From B73-G16 sp964611295 (lineage in GTDB: Bacteria > Desulfobacterota > B13-G15), in contig CAZSWV010000008.1 of assembly GCA_964611295.1 (NCBI GenBank), positions 1 to 64,000 on the forward strand: DNA of 64,000 bases. Direction: 5' to 3'. Position 1 is the stretch's first letter, and each line of letters starts with the position of its first letter. Both the position numbers and the translations under genes were made by a program. The notes beneath the pieces are model-generated. The model was not told the DNA's origin. It saw nothing but the letters and a program-made list of their open reading frames with translations, and did no database searches. Below, in pieces: positions 15,292 through 22,999 of the stretch.

Positions 15292-16320
15292 GTGAGGGCC
15301 AGGCTTCAGATCCTTAGGGCGTTGAAAAAGGGGGCTATGACCTTCTGGGAGTTGATAAACCATCAGGACTCTCACATCGTCGAATTTGTAAAGACCTTGA
15401 AGGACCTCATCCAAGAGGGGGTTGTGGCCTACGAGGGGTATAAGTTCCATTTGAAGGTCGATCCACCTTTCAGGCCAAAGGAAGACGTGGTCTGTTCCCA
15501 ATGTTGTGTGGGGATTGAACTCAAGGGTTTTTTTGCGGAGGTCCTCGAGCGCTTTTTGGCCCTTACGGCCCAAAGGCCCTTGCCCAAAAGTGATTACGAC
15601 CAGGGCTTCATAAGGCCAGAAGACACCGTCTCTAGGGTCGCCTTCATGTACGAACGGGGTGACCTAGAGGATCAGGAGGTCTTCATCCTGGGGGACGATG
15701 ACCTTTTGAGTGTCGCCATTGGTTTAACCGGGATGGCCAAAAGGGTAACAGTGGTTGAGATAGACCAGAGGATCGTGGACTTCATTAAGGCCTTCTGCGA
15801 GGCCGAGGGGGTGAAAAACATCGAGGTCAAGCAGTACAACGCCCTCCAAGAACTCCCTCAAGAGGACAAGAAGGCCTATGACGTCTTTGTGACCGACCCC
15901 GTAGAGACCTACAAGGGTTTAAAGCTTTTTGTAGGCAGATGCATTGAATCCCTTAAAGGTAAAGGGACGGCAGGCTATGTAGGGTTAACCCACAGGGAGG
16001 CCTCCTTGGAGAAATGGAGGGATTTCGAAAGGTTTATGATCGAGGCCGGCTTTGCCATAACGGACATATTGCGGGATTTCTCCACTTATCCGGAAAGGGA
16101 GAACATGTGGGACGAATTCTATAAGACCTACGAGCTCATGAAATCCTTCCCCCTGGAAAGGCCCAATGTGGACTGGTACAAGTCGAGCTTCATGAGGTTT
16201 GAAGCTGTCACAGATCCTGTGGTGCCCTCCTTTGAACCACCGCATGGGCCAAAGGAATTGTACCTGGACGAGGAGGCCTGGGCTACACCAAAACCTCCTT
16301 ATCTAATGGAAGAGGGATGA
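15292..16320 (+). CDS. bpsA: branched-chain polyamine synthase (N4-bis(aminopropyl)spermidine synthase), 342 aa
   Basis: Adds aminopropyl groups to the N4 of spermidine, giving branched polyamines that stabilise nucleic acids in thermophiles. An N-terminal winged-helix-like part is followed by a cysteine pair (VVCSQCCVG) and the catalytic domain with the Gly-Asp-Asp-Asp motif in 'EVFILGDDDLLSVAIGL', then 'VTVVEIDQRIVDFI' and 'YDVFVTDPVETYKGL'. GTG at 15292 has GGGAGGTG at good spacing; the GTG at 15283 lies inside that site. Followed by ATGA overlap. Confidence 0.9.
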   Translation: MRARLQILRALKKGAMTFWELINHQDSHIVEFVKTLKDLIQEGVVAYEGYKFHLKVDPPFRPKEDVVCSQCCVGIELKGFFAEVLERFLALTAQRPLPKSDYDQGFIRPEDTVSRVAFMYERGDLEDQEVFILGDDDLLSVAIGLTGMAKRVTVVEIDQRIVDFIKAFCEAEGVKNIEVKQYNALQELPQEDKKAYDVFVTDPVETYKGLKLFVGRCIESLKGKGTAGYVGLTHREASLEKWRDFERFMIEAGFAITDILRDFSTYPERENMWDEFYKTYELMKSFPLERPNVDWYKSSFMRFEAVTDPVVPSFEPPHGPKELYLDEEAWATPKPPYLMEEG

Positions 16321-16688
16321 AAATGAAGAAGATATGGGCGATAGTTTTTGTCCTTTTCCTCGGATGTACCGTAAGGGTACATGAAACCCACGTGGTTAAA
16401 CCCTCTCCCCCACCCCCCTCTTATTCCGTACCGCCGCCTTGGGCTCCTCCTCATACCCACAAGGAGAGGTTTAGGTACCGCTATTATCCAGATGTGGAGG
16501 TCTACTTCGACATCGACCGGGGGCTTTACTTTTACTTTTACATGGGATCTTGGCATTGTGCTCCACGGCTCCCCGCCACTATAAAGGTAAAAGGCGAATT
16601 CGTCCTCCTGGAAATGGGGACCGATAAACCTTATATCTATCACGAACACGTCAAGGTACATTATCCGCCGCGGAAAAAGGGCCACTGA
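16317..16688 (+). CDS. small lipoprotein, Pro/aromatic-rich, 123 aa
   Basis: Signal 'MKMKKIWAIVFVLFLGC' ends in a lipobox Leu-Gly-Cys (Cys17). A proline-rich linker (SPPPPSYSVPPPW) leads to a region rich in Tyr, Phe, His and Arg that looks beta-structured (YYPDVEVYFDIDRGLYFYF). Unrecognised; likely an outer-membrane-anchored envelope protein. Translationally coupled to bpsA by ATGA. Confidence 0.65.
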   Translation: MKMKKIWAIVFVLFLGCTVRVHETHVVKPSPPPPSYSVPPPWAPPHTHKERFRYRYYPDVEVYFDIDRGLYFYFYMGSWHCAPRLPATIKVKGEFVLLEMGTDKPYIYHEHVKVHYPPRKKGH

Positions 16689-16694
16689 GGTCCT

Positions 16695-17315
16695 ATGAGG
16701 GTGAAGTTTCTGAAAAGCGCCCTCCGTCCCGAGGACTATCCTCAGGCAGGGATTCCAGAGGTGGCCTTTGCCGGTCGGTCCAATGTGGGAAAATCCTCTT
16801 TGTTGAACTGCCTTTGGGGCCTTAGGGGGCTTGCCCGTACAAGCTCCACCCCAGGTAGGACTCGAACTATAAACTTCTATTTGGTAGAAGAACGTTACCT
16901 TTTCGTAGACCTACCTGGTTACGGCTATGCGAGGGTCCCCATATCCATGCGCCTCCGATGGAAGGAGGCGATCGAATCTTACTTTCACAGCCCCAGGAAT
17001 TTGAAAGGGGTAGTGTTAATCATGGACTCACGCCTTGGGCCAACTGACCTTGACCGTCAGATGTTCCTATGGCTTAGGGAATTGAGGCTTCCTACTATCC
17101 CTGTCCTGACCAAAGCCGATAAAGCCACCCAGAAGGAACTCTCACAAGCCCAGAAGGAGGTAGAGGCCTTGTGTAAGGAGCCCCTTGTGGTCTTTTCAGC
17201 AAAGACTGGTCAGGGGAAAGATCGCTTATGGAAGAGGCTCTTAGATCTTCTCAAGGCCGAAGGAACCCGCCCGAAAGACGCCGAAATAGCCTTCGCTAAA
17301 GCTACCGACGTTTAA
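16695..17315 (+). CDS. engB: ribosome biogenesis GTPase EngB/YsxC, 206 aa
   Basis: Essential GTPase for 50S subunit assembly. G1 'GRSNVGKSSLLN', G2/Thr segment 'SSTPGRTRTINF', G3 'DLPGYGYA', G4 'TKAD', and G5-like 'FSAKTG'. Length fits the family. Its last 75 nt overlap lpxH on the opposite strand. Confidence 0.95.
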   Translation: MRVKFLKSALRPEDYPQAGIPEVAFAGRSNVGKSSLLNCLWGLRGLARTSSTPGRTRTINFYLVEERYLFVDLPGYGYARVPISMRLRWKEAIESYFHSPRNLKGVVLIMDSRLGPTDLDRQMFLWLRELRLPTIPVLTKADKATQKELSQAQKEVEALCKEPLVVFSAKTGQGKDRLWKRLLDLLKAEGTRPKDAEIAFAKATDV

Positions 17316-17942
17316 GTAAACCACAGGGCGTCCGTTCAACTCGAACCTGAGGCATTCGGGCCTGTGGCTGTGTCCCATTATGACTGCGTCAAAACCACGG
17401 GCGAGTTTCTTAAGGGCATAGTCCCTAAGACGGAAGGCCACCTCAGGTGACCTATCGCGTCTGGACGACCTTCCAGCCCACCAGAAACCTATGGGTAAAA
17501 CCACCTTTGCCCCAAAGGCCCTGATGAGGGCTTGCGAAAAGGGGTTCTTGAGGAAGAGACAAGGGAGGTTATGGGGAAAACCGCTCGCCCTGTCTCCATG
17601 GGCTAGGTAGACCTTCAATCCCTCAAGGTCCAAAACGGCCTCCCACCTGTAACTTACTACCTCAAGGCCGAAGAGCTTACTGTTTAAGCCAAAGTCGTGG
17701 TTGCCCTCAAGGAATATCAGCCTAGTCCGGGCCTTCTTCAAGGCCAAAAAGGCCTCCTCAAGCCCTCCGTAAAGGGCCTCAAGACTGGAGGTGTCCCTGA
17801 ACCCGAACCAGAAGTCAAAGACATCGCCCATCAAAACCAGGACTTCGGGGGGGTCCTCACAGAACAAAAGGAACTTCTCCCAAACTTCCCCTTTTCTATA
17901 AGGGTTAAGGTGCGCATCGCCCAAGAACGCCCAACCCTTCAT
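17241..17942 (-). CDS. lpxH: UDP-2,3-diacylglucosamine diphosphatase (LpxH family), 233 aa
   Basis: Calcineurin-like phosphoesterase acting on UDP-2,3-diacylglucosamine in lipid A synthesis. Motifs: 'FLGDAHLNPYRKG', 'LMGDVFDFWFGF' (the Phe-x-Phe-Trp after the metal Asp is an LpxH hallmark), 'LEGNHDFGLNS', 'LAHGDRAS' and 'IMGHSHRPE'. Supports a lipid A-bearing outer membrane. ATG overlaps the end of rfbD (ATGA). Convergent 75-nt overlap with engB. Confidence 0.85.
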   Translation of the reverse strand: MKGWAFLGDAHLNPYRKGEVWEKFLLFCEDPPEVLVLMGDVFDFWFGFRDTSSLEALYGGLEEAFLALKKARTRLIFLEGNHDFGLNSKLFGLEVVSYRWEAVLDLEGLKVYLAHGDRASGFPHNLPCLFLKNPFSQALIRAFGAKVVLPIGFWWAGRSSRRDRSPEVAFRLRDYALKKLARGFDAVIMGHSHRPECLRFELNGRPVVYLNVGSFSEGYFGVFRAGSFGLEKI

Positions 17943-18808
17943 CCTTGGCCCTCTTTTTTCCTCTTCAGGTATTCGGCCAAGGCCTCCTGCCAGGGGCGCA
18001 TCTTCATGCCTGTGTCCCTCTCGAGCTTCTCCTTGGAGAGGACCGAGAAGATGGGCCTTCTGGCCGGACGGGTTAGGTCCGCTGAGGAAATGGGTACAAG
18101 CTCTACCTTGTCCTTACCCATCAAGTTCAAGACCTCACGGGCCAGTTCGTACCAAGAACATTGACCGCTATTGGAAACGTGATAAATACCCCAGGCGTCC
18201 TTCTTCAAGAGGACCTTAAGGGCTTCTGCGAGGTCGAGGGTATAAGTAGGCGAACCTACAAGGTCCTCCACCACTTCGATCCTCTCCTGTCCTTGGTCGA
18301 GCAAATAAAGCAAGGTGTCCACGAAGTTCTTGCCATGGGGGCCAAAGAGCCACTGGGTCCTCACTATGAGGAAATCCTCCGAAAGGTCCTGTACGTACTT
18401 TTCCCCAAGCAACTTGCTTTCTCCATAGACGTTTAAGGGATTGGGTTGGTCTTCCTCGGTATAAGGGGCGTTCTTCTTACCATCGAAGACGTAATCGCTA
18501 CTGATGTAGACCACTTTTGCCTTCACCAGGCTTGCAGCCTTGGCTACGTTTTTGGCCCCTTCGGCGTTCACCGCAAAGGCCAATTGGCTTTTGCGCTCAC
18601 AGGCATCCACGTCGCTAAACCCCGCTGCGTTAACCACCACATGTGGAGAGAGGTCCTTTATCAACCGCTTCACCGAGTTGTAAACGGTCACATCCACCTG
18701 ATCCTTATCAACTGCGTGGACCTCGTAGTCAGCTTCAAAGGCCTCCTTTATAGCCCTGCCGACCAATCCATTTGCCCCTATGATGAGAACTCGTCCCTTC
18801 CTCTCCAT
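17939..18808 (-). CDS. rfbD: dTDP-4-dehydrorhamnose reductase, 289 aa
   Basis: NAD(P)H-dependent last step of dTDP-L-rhamnose synthesis. Rossmann motif 'GANGLVGRAIKEAF'; 'ISSDYVFDGKKNAPYTEED' with catalytic Tyr/Lys in 'NVYGESKLLGE'; C-terminal 'RRPIFSVLSKEKLE'. No rfbA, rfbB or rfbC genes in the window, so the rest of the pathway must be elsewhere, or this acts as a related sugar-nucleotide reductase. Part of the ccsA-to-lpxH minus-strand run. Confidence 0.9.
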   Translation of the reverse strand: MERKGRVLIIGANGLVGRAIKEAFEADYEVHAVDKDQVDVTVYNSVKRLIKDLSPHVVVNAAGFSDVDACERKSQLAFAVNAEGAKNVAKAASLVKAKVVYISSDYVFDGKKNAPYTEEDQPNPLNVYGESKLLGEKYVQDLSEDFLIVRTQWLFGPHGKNFVDTLLYLLDQGQERIEVVEDLVGSPTYTLDLAEALKVLLKKDAWGIYHVSNSGQCSWYELAREVLNLMGKDKVELVPISSADLTRPARRPIFSVLSKEKLERDTGMKMRPWQEALAEYLKRKKEGQG

Positions 18809-18845
18809 GACTCTAACCCCCTTTTGCTCAAGGCAAGGTTTATAC

Positions 18846-19397
18846 TTACCTCAAAAGTTCAGGATGGCGCAACCTTAAGAGCTCAAAGGACGCAAGAACT
18901 AGAGCATGGTCTATCTGCCCGCTGGAGATGACCTCCCCAAGGTCCCTAAGGGACACTTTCACCACCTCCAAGTCTTCCCCCTCTTCAAGCCTTTGCTCGC
19001 CAGTCCACTTTAAGCCCTTGGCCAAAAAGACAAAAAAGCGGTTGTTAAAAAGGGCAGGCTGAGGCCTTAAAACCCCTAAAAGCTCCAATTCCTGGGCCTC
19101 ATATCCAGTCTCTTCCTTTAGTTCCCTCCTTGCCGCCTCTTGGGGGAGCTCATCGTCCACAATCCCTCCCGGTATCTCCAAACACCAATCCTCAATGCCA
19201 TGCCGGTATTGTCTGACCATCACCACTTCCTCGTCCAAAAGGGGGATCACCCCCACCCAGTCAGCAGCCTCTATGGTATAAAACTCCAGGGGCTTCCCAG
19301 TACGGGGGGAAAGGACCTGCTTTACCACCACGCGGAAGAGTTTTGTTGAAAACCCTTCTGTTGAAGAAAGGACCTGCCAAACCCTTGCCAAGGTCAT
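18846..19397 (-). CDS. NUDIX hydrolase, ADP-ribose pyrophosphatase type, 183 aa
   Basis: Nudix box in 'GGIVDDELPQEAARRELKEE' followed by TGYE, with the preceding 'EDWCLEIPGG' typical of ADP-ribose pyrophosphatases, and N-terminal 'FRVVVKQV' strand. ATG at 19397 overlaps the apgM stop (ATGA); the open frame up to 19562 only shadows apgM. Substrate ADP-ribose is inferred from the family. Confidence 0.88.
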   Translation of the reverse strand: MTLARVWQVLSSTEGFSTKLFRVVVKQVLSPRTGKPLEFYTIEAADWVGVIPLLDEEVVMVRQYRHGIEDWCLEIPGGIVDDELPQEAARRELKEETGYEAQELELLGVLRPQPALFNNRFFVFLAKGLKWTGEQRLEEGEDLEVVKVSLRDLGEVISSGQIDHALVLASFELLRLRHPELLR

Positions 19398-20602
19398 GCT
19401 CCAAACTTCTTTAGCTTTAAGGCTGAGGCTAGCATCAGGGTCATGGCCTCCTGTGCCCTGAATCGCCCAAGCCCTCCACGCAGACAATCCCTCTCGGTGA
19501 AACGTTCCACATCGTCTATCCTTTCGTATGGCGAGCGTAACAAAAAGGGAACAGGGTGCCAACTATGGCCCTTAAGCAAGGCCGGTGTGGAATGGTCCCC
19601 TGTGACCACTATGACTTCAGGGGAAAGCCCCTTGAGCAAGGGGACAAACCTATCCACTTCTTCGATAACTTTTACCTTTCCTTCGAAATCGCCATCCTCC
19701 CCACGGCTGTCGGTGGCCTTTATGTGAAGGTAAAAGAAGTCGTATCCCTTTGCGAAATTCACCTTCAAGGCCTCAAAGACGTCCCCTATGGACTCACACC
19801 CCTTGACGACCTCCATCCCCAAAAGCCTTGCCAGCCCTTTGTACATGGGATAGGTGGCTATACAAAGGGGGGTGAGCTTATAGAGCTCGGACAAGCTGGG
19901 TATGCACGGGATCTCCGAAAATCCCCGTAAGAGGATGCCGTTTGCGGGCCTCTTGTCCCTCAAGACCTCATGGACCATGCGGAGAAAAGCCCTGAGGACC
20001 ACCACCATCCTTTCTGCTTTTTCGGAAAGGGGTTGAGGGTCAAGGGGCCTATATCCCTCCTTTTGGGGATCGGTATCCGTCACCTCATCTGAAAGCCCTT
20101 GACCTGAGAACTTGACCACGAAGCGGTGCTCTTTGCCTGGGAAAAACCTAACCCTTACCCCTTCTACCTCCCCTAGGCGTAAGTTGAGCTCCTCACAAAG
20201 TTCCCTATTCCTCTCAGAAGGGATCCGGCCTGCCCTCCTGTCCAAGACCACTCCTTCCTCGGACAGGGTTGCGAAATTCCCCCTTGCCACTACCTCACCT
20301 GGCAAGACCTCTACACCAAGGCCCAAGGCCTCGATTACCCCCCTTTTAACCTGATACTTCAAGGGGTCGTATCCGAAAAGGGCCAAATGCCCTGGACCAC
20401 TCCCAGGGGTTATCCCAGGATAAACGGGGTCCATCAACCCACAGATGCCTTCTTTGGCCAAGGCATCGAGGTTGGGCTTAAAGGCCGCTTCGAGCTCAGT
20501 CTTCCCCTTATGGGGGAGACCCCCTAGCCCATCTATCACCAACAGGACTATCTTTGAATCCGTCTTGACCGTAAGCTCCTTAAGCAAGACTTCTGGCAAC
20601 AT
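19394..20602 (-). CDS. apgM: cofactor-independent phosphoglycerate mutase, archaeal type, 402 aa
   Basis: Interconverts 3- and 2-phosphoglycerate without 2,3-BPG. Metal-binding start 'KIVLLVIDGLGGLP', catalytic serine segment 'GITPGSGPGHLALFGYDP', and late metal motif 'VVTGDHSTPALLKGHSWHPVP'. These mark the archaeal aPGAM branch, also found in some deep-branching bacteria, rather than GpmI. Overlaps the NUDIX gene; 7 nt after the PfkB-like gene. Confidence 0.92.
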   Translation of the reverse strand: MLPEVLLKELTVKTDSKIVLLVIDGLGGLPHKGKTELEAAFKPNLDALAKEGICGLMDPVYPGITPGSGPGHLALFGYDPLKYQVKRGVIEALGLGVEVLPGEVVARGNFATLSEEGVVLDRRAGRIPSERNRELCEELNLRLGEVEGVRVRFFPGKEHRFVVKFSGQGLSDEVTDTDPQKEGYRPLDPQPLSEKAERMVVVLRAFLRMVHEVLRDKRPANGILLRGFSEIPCIPSLSELYKLTPLCIATYPMYKGLARLLGMEVVKGCESIGDVFEALKVNFAKGYDFFYLHIKATDSRGEDGDFEGKVKVIEEVDRFVPLLKGLSPEVIVVTGDHSTPALLKGHSWHPVPFLLRSPYERIDDVERFTERDCLRGGLGRFRAQEAMTLMLASALKLKKFGA

Positions 20603-20609
20603 GGGATCT

Positions 20610-21524
20610 TCACCCCTCCTTTAAAGCATCAAGGGGAGGGGGGTTGCCTTTTTTACGTTCTTCATGGGCAAAAAGGGCCCCTTTTACAGCCCCTTCAAAG
20701 GCATAAAGGAGGTCTCCAGTGCCGTAATAAAGGGAAAGGAACGCACCTACCAGGAAGTCATACCCCCCTTCGTACTCCTCCCCTTCAAGGCCTAGCTTTT
20801 CCTTTCCGTTTTGATAAAGGGAAAGCCCCGCCTCGGAAACCACCAATAACACCCTTACCCCTTGGGCCACTTGGTCCCAGGAAATACCAAGGCCCTTCAG
20901 CGCCCTCCCTTTCACCGTCACCACCTCTGCACCCTCGATCCCCGCGAGTACTTGGTGAAAGGGCAAAAAAGGACAACAAAGGTCAAAGCTCACCTTTACC
21001 CTTCCCTGCAAAAATCCCTTTGCTTCAAGTTGAATACCCGCACCTTCGCTGTCCATAAAGGGGACAAAGTGGACCCATTTTGCCCCTTGAAAGTAGGCGA
21101 GATCAAGCTGCTCCTTTTTGAGCCTCTGTAAATCCCTCTGGACATACACCCTTATAGGCCTATGACCCTCCCTAAGGACGACATAGGAAACATCAGTCCT
21201 ACCCTTCCTCAAGACCCGGGTGACGTCAAAGGACTTGAAATGACCAAGGAGTTCCTCCCCCTCTTTGTCCCTGCCGATTAGGCCCACAAGGCCTACCTTG
21301 TGCCCTTTACCTGACACAGCTACCAAAGTGGTGCCAAGCCCTCCATCAGGAAGGGTTGCTTTGTGCCTCCCAAATACAAGGAGCCTATCCCTCAACAACC
21401 ACTCCTCCCTACCCTTCCACAACACCTCCTCCCCTTCCTCTATGCCCAGATCCTTGACGTAAAGGGGGTCTTTTATTTCATAGATGTATTCAAGCCTAAG
21501 AGGTCCAAACCCTACGAAGTCCAT
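20610..21524 (-). CDS. PfkB/ribokinase-like protein with altered anion-hole motif, 304 aa
   Basis: Core of a PfkB-family sugar/nucleoside kinase: 'GGLGTTLVAVSGKGHKVGLV' then 'GLIGRDKEGEELL' in the N-terminal half, and 'FLVGAFLSLYYGTGDLLYAFEGA' helix at the end. The usual DTTGAGD motif is replaced by EYEGGYD, so the catalytic Asp position is kept but the Gly-Ala-Gly loop is changed; the first Thr and the DT pair are lost. ATG at 21524 is used; TTG at 21530 is an alternative. Substrate unknown. Confidence 0.65.
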   Translation of the reverse strand: MDFVGFGPLRLEYIYEIKDPLYVKDLGIEEGEEVLWKGREEWLLRDRLLVFGRHKATLPDGGLGTTLVAVSGKGHKVGLVGLIGRDKEGEELLGHFKSFDVTRVLRKGRTDVSYVVLREGHRPIRVYVQRDLQRLKKEQLDLAYFQGAKWVHFVPFMDSEGAGIQLEAKGFLQGRVKVSFDLCCPFLPFHQVLAGIEGAEVVTVKGRALKGLGISWDQVAQGVRVLLVVSEAGLSLYQNGKEKLGLEGEEYEGGYDFLVGAFLSLYYGTGDLLYAFEGAVKGALFAHEERKKGNPPPLDALKEG

Positions 21525-21560
21525 TTCCAAACGAAGCCTATCACGGAAAAGGCAGGCCCT

Positions 21561-21959
21561 TCAACCCTTCCTATACACTACGGCTTGACAGGTGGCAACT
21601 AGCCCCCCTTCTGAATCCCTGGCCTCGATGTAATAGGTACCTATCCTCTTGCTGAGGCTCACTTCCTTAGCTTCAGCCCTTAGGATCCCCGGGACCTTCG
21701 GTGCCCTGTGGAAGACCACGCTCATGGTAAGGGCTACGGCCACAACCCCGTGGGAGTTTGAGGCTAGTTCAAAGGCTGAGTCCATAAGCGAAAATATGGC
21801 CCCACCATGGGCTATTCCATGAATGTTCAGAAACTCCTCCCCCAGCTCCATCTCCACAAGGGCATAACCCTCTTTGACCTCCACAGGGCTTATGCCCATC
21901 TTCTTGGCAAAGGGTTCTTCTTGTACCTTTTGTTTCAGAGCCTCTATCAACTCAGACAT
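21561..21959 (-). CDS. PaaI-type hotdog thioesterase, 132 aa
   Basis: 'FLNIHGIAHGGAIFSLMDSA' followed by FELASNSHG is the PaaI hotdog signature, with HGG and the catalytic Asp. Acts on acyl-CoA, in the family on (hydroxy)phenylacetyl-CoA, but no phenylacetate genes are nearby, so it may be a general housekeeping thioesterase. Overlaps the end of ccsA by 8 nt. Confidence 0.88.
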   Translation of the reverse strand: MSELIEALKQKVQEEPFAKKMGISPVEVKEGYALVEMELGEEFLNIHGIAHGGAIFSLMDSAFELASNSHGVVAVALTMSVVFHRAPKVPGILRAEAKEVSLSKRIGTYYIEARDSEGGLVATCQAVVYRKG

Positions 21960-22746
21960 AGCTATGTAGCCCGCTCAAAAGATAATTTACCCCAAAGTAG
22001 GTGAAAAGCACGGCTAAAAAACCCATCACGGAAAGGACCGCCAGCCTCTTACCTCTCCACCCCTTTACAAACCTCATGTGAAGCCACCCCGCATAGACAA
22101 ACCACGTTATCAAGGACCACGTTTCCTTTGGGTCCCAACTCCAATACCTACCCCAGGCATAGTTAGCCCAAATCGCACCGGTGAGTATCCCAGCACTGAG
22201 GAACAAAAAACCCATAGCTACCGCCTTATAGCTCAGCTCATCCAAGACCTCCTGAGGGGCGATGAGGGAACCCTTGGGGTTGGCCACAATCTGAAGGATC
22301 CCGAGAAAGAAGGACACGGCAAAACAGGCATAGCCTATAAGGCAGGTGCTCACATGGATAGGAAGCCATGGGCTCTGTAAAGCTGGCACAAGGGGCTTAA
22401 GCGAACGGTCCATCCCTAGGATTACAGGCAAGGATAGGACTAAAGCCGAAAGGGCAGAAGACACTAGGCCCAGAAACCTCCACTGTCCGCGTTTGAAAAA
22501 GACAAGGAGGTACAGGAAGCCAATGGCCAGGCTCAAAAAAGAGAGGGATTCGTACATAGTGGCCAGGGGCACATACCCAAACCCGGCCTTGTGGCTCTCG
22601 TACCACCTGAAGAAAAAGGCCAAAAGGTGTACCGTTGTCCCTATGGCAAGGGGTAAAAGGGCCTTGTGCTTATCCCTTAACAGGATAAAACCGAAAAAGG
22701 CAAAGACATAAAGGGCAAAGGCTGTATCTGCCAACAGGAGGTTCAC
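21952..22746 (-). CDS. ccsA: cytochrome c biogenesis protein CcsA/ResC (system II), 264 aa
   Basis: Heme handler of the system II cytochrome c maturation pathway. About eight membrane helices and the WWD domain 'WGRYWSWDPKETWSLITWF'. The partner CcsB/ResB is not in the window. GTG at 22746 has no Shine-Dalgarno and coincides with the predicted transcription start. First gene of the operon running down to lpxH. A diverged paralog lies next to hemA (57062-57847). Confidence 0.92.
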   Translation of the reverse strand: MNLLLADTAFALYVFAFFGFILLRDKHKALLPLAIGTTVHLLAFFFRWYESHKAGFGYVPLATMYESLSFLSLAIGFLYLLVFFKRGQWRFLGLVSSALSALVLSLPVILGMDRSLKPLVPALQSPWLPIHVSTCLIGYACFAVSFFLGILQIVANPKGSLIAPQEVLDELSYKAVAMGFLFLSAGILTGAIWANYAWGRYWSWDPKETWSLITWFVYAGWLHMRFVKGWRGKRLAVLSVMGFLAVLFTYFGVNYLLSGLHSYV

Positions 22747-22752
22747 GAGGAC

Positions 22753-22781
22753 TCTTTAGCAGACGTTGAAAACCCTGTCAA
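22753..22781 (-). promoter_or_regulatory. promoter of the ccsA-to-lpxH operon
   Basis: TTGACA (complement of 22776-22781), 17-nt spacer, TAAAGA (complement of 22753-22758). Predicted +1 at about 22746, the first base of the ccsA GTG start codon. Confidence 0.6.
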
Positions 22782-22794
22782 CGAGCATTATAAT
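22766..22794 (+). promoter_or_regulatory. near-consensus promoter of the 53-aa protein-ROK-dnaJ operon
   Basis: TTGAAA (22766-22771), 17-nt spacer, TATAAT (22789-22794). The best -10 in the window. Its -35 is only 4 nt from the -35 of the divergent ccsA promoter, so the two polymerases would compete. Confidence 0.8.
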
Positions 22795-22837
22795 CCCTTA
22801 CTGAAATTCCCTTCAGAAGCCGTTCCGGAGAAATCAG

Positions 22838-22999
22838 ATGTTTATTGATCCCAAGAAGAAATTCGATCGACGTAACATAGAGCGTTACTTAAAGGAAGGT
22901 GTGATCACAAAAGAGGAGCTCGAAGAGTACCTGAAGAACTTACCAGATGTTTCCCATAAGGCCGTAAGAGATGAGGAGGAAGGGTGCAAAGACCAATAG
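22838..22999 (+). CDS. small charged protein of unknown function, 53 aa
   Basis: Open frame from ATG at 22838 (CGGAG upstream) to TAG at 22997-22999. It begins 'MFIDPKKKFDRRNIERYLKE' and continues 'GVITKEELEEYLKNLPDVS', an amphipathic helical pattern with many Lys/Glu. It sits about 37 nt behind a near-consensus promoter and overlaps the ROK gene by 16 nt in another frame, as expected for a translated operon leader gene. Codon use (AAG, GAG, CTC, AGA) fits. Function unknown; easily missed because of its size. Confidence 0.7.
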   Translation: MFIDPKKKFDRRNIERYLKEGVITKEELEEYLKNLPDVSHKAVRDEEEGCKDQ

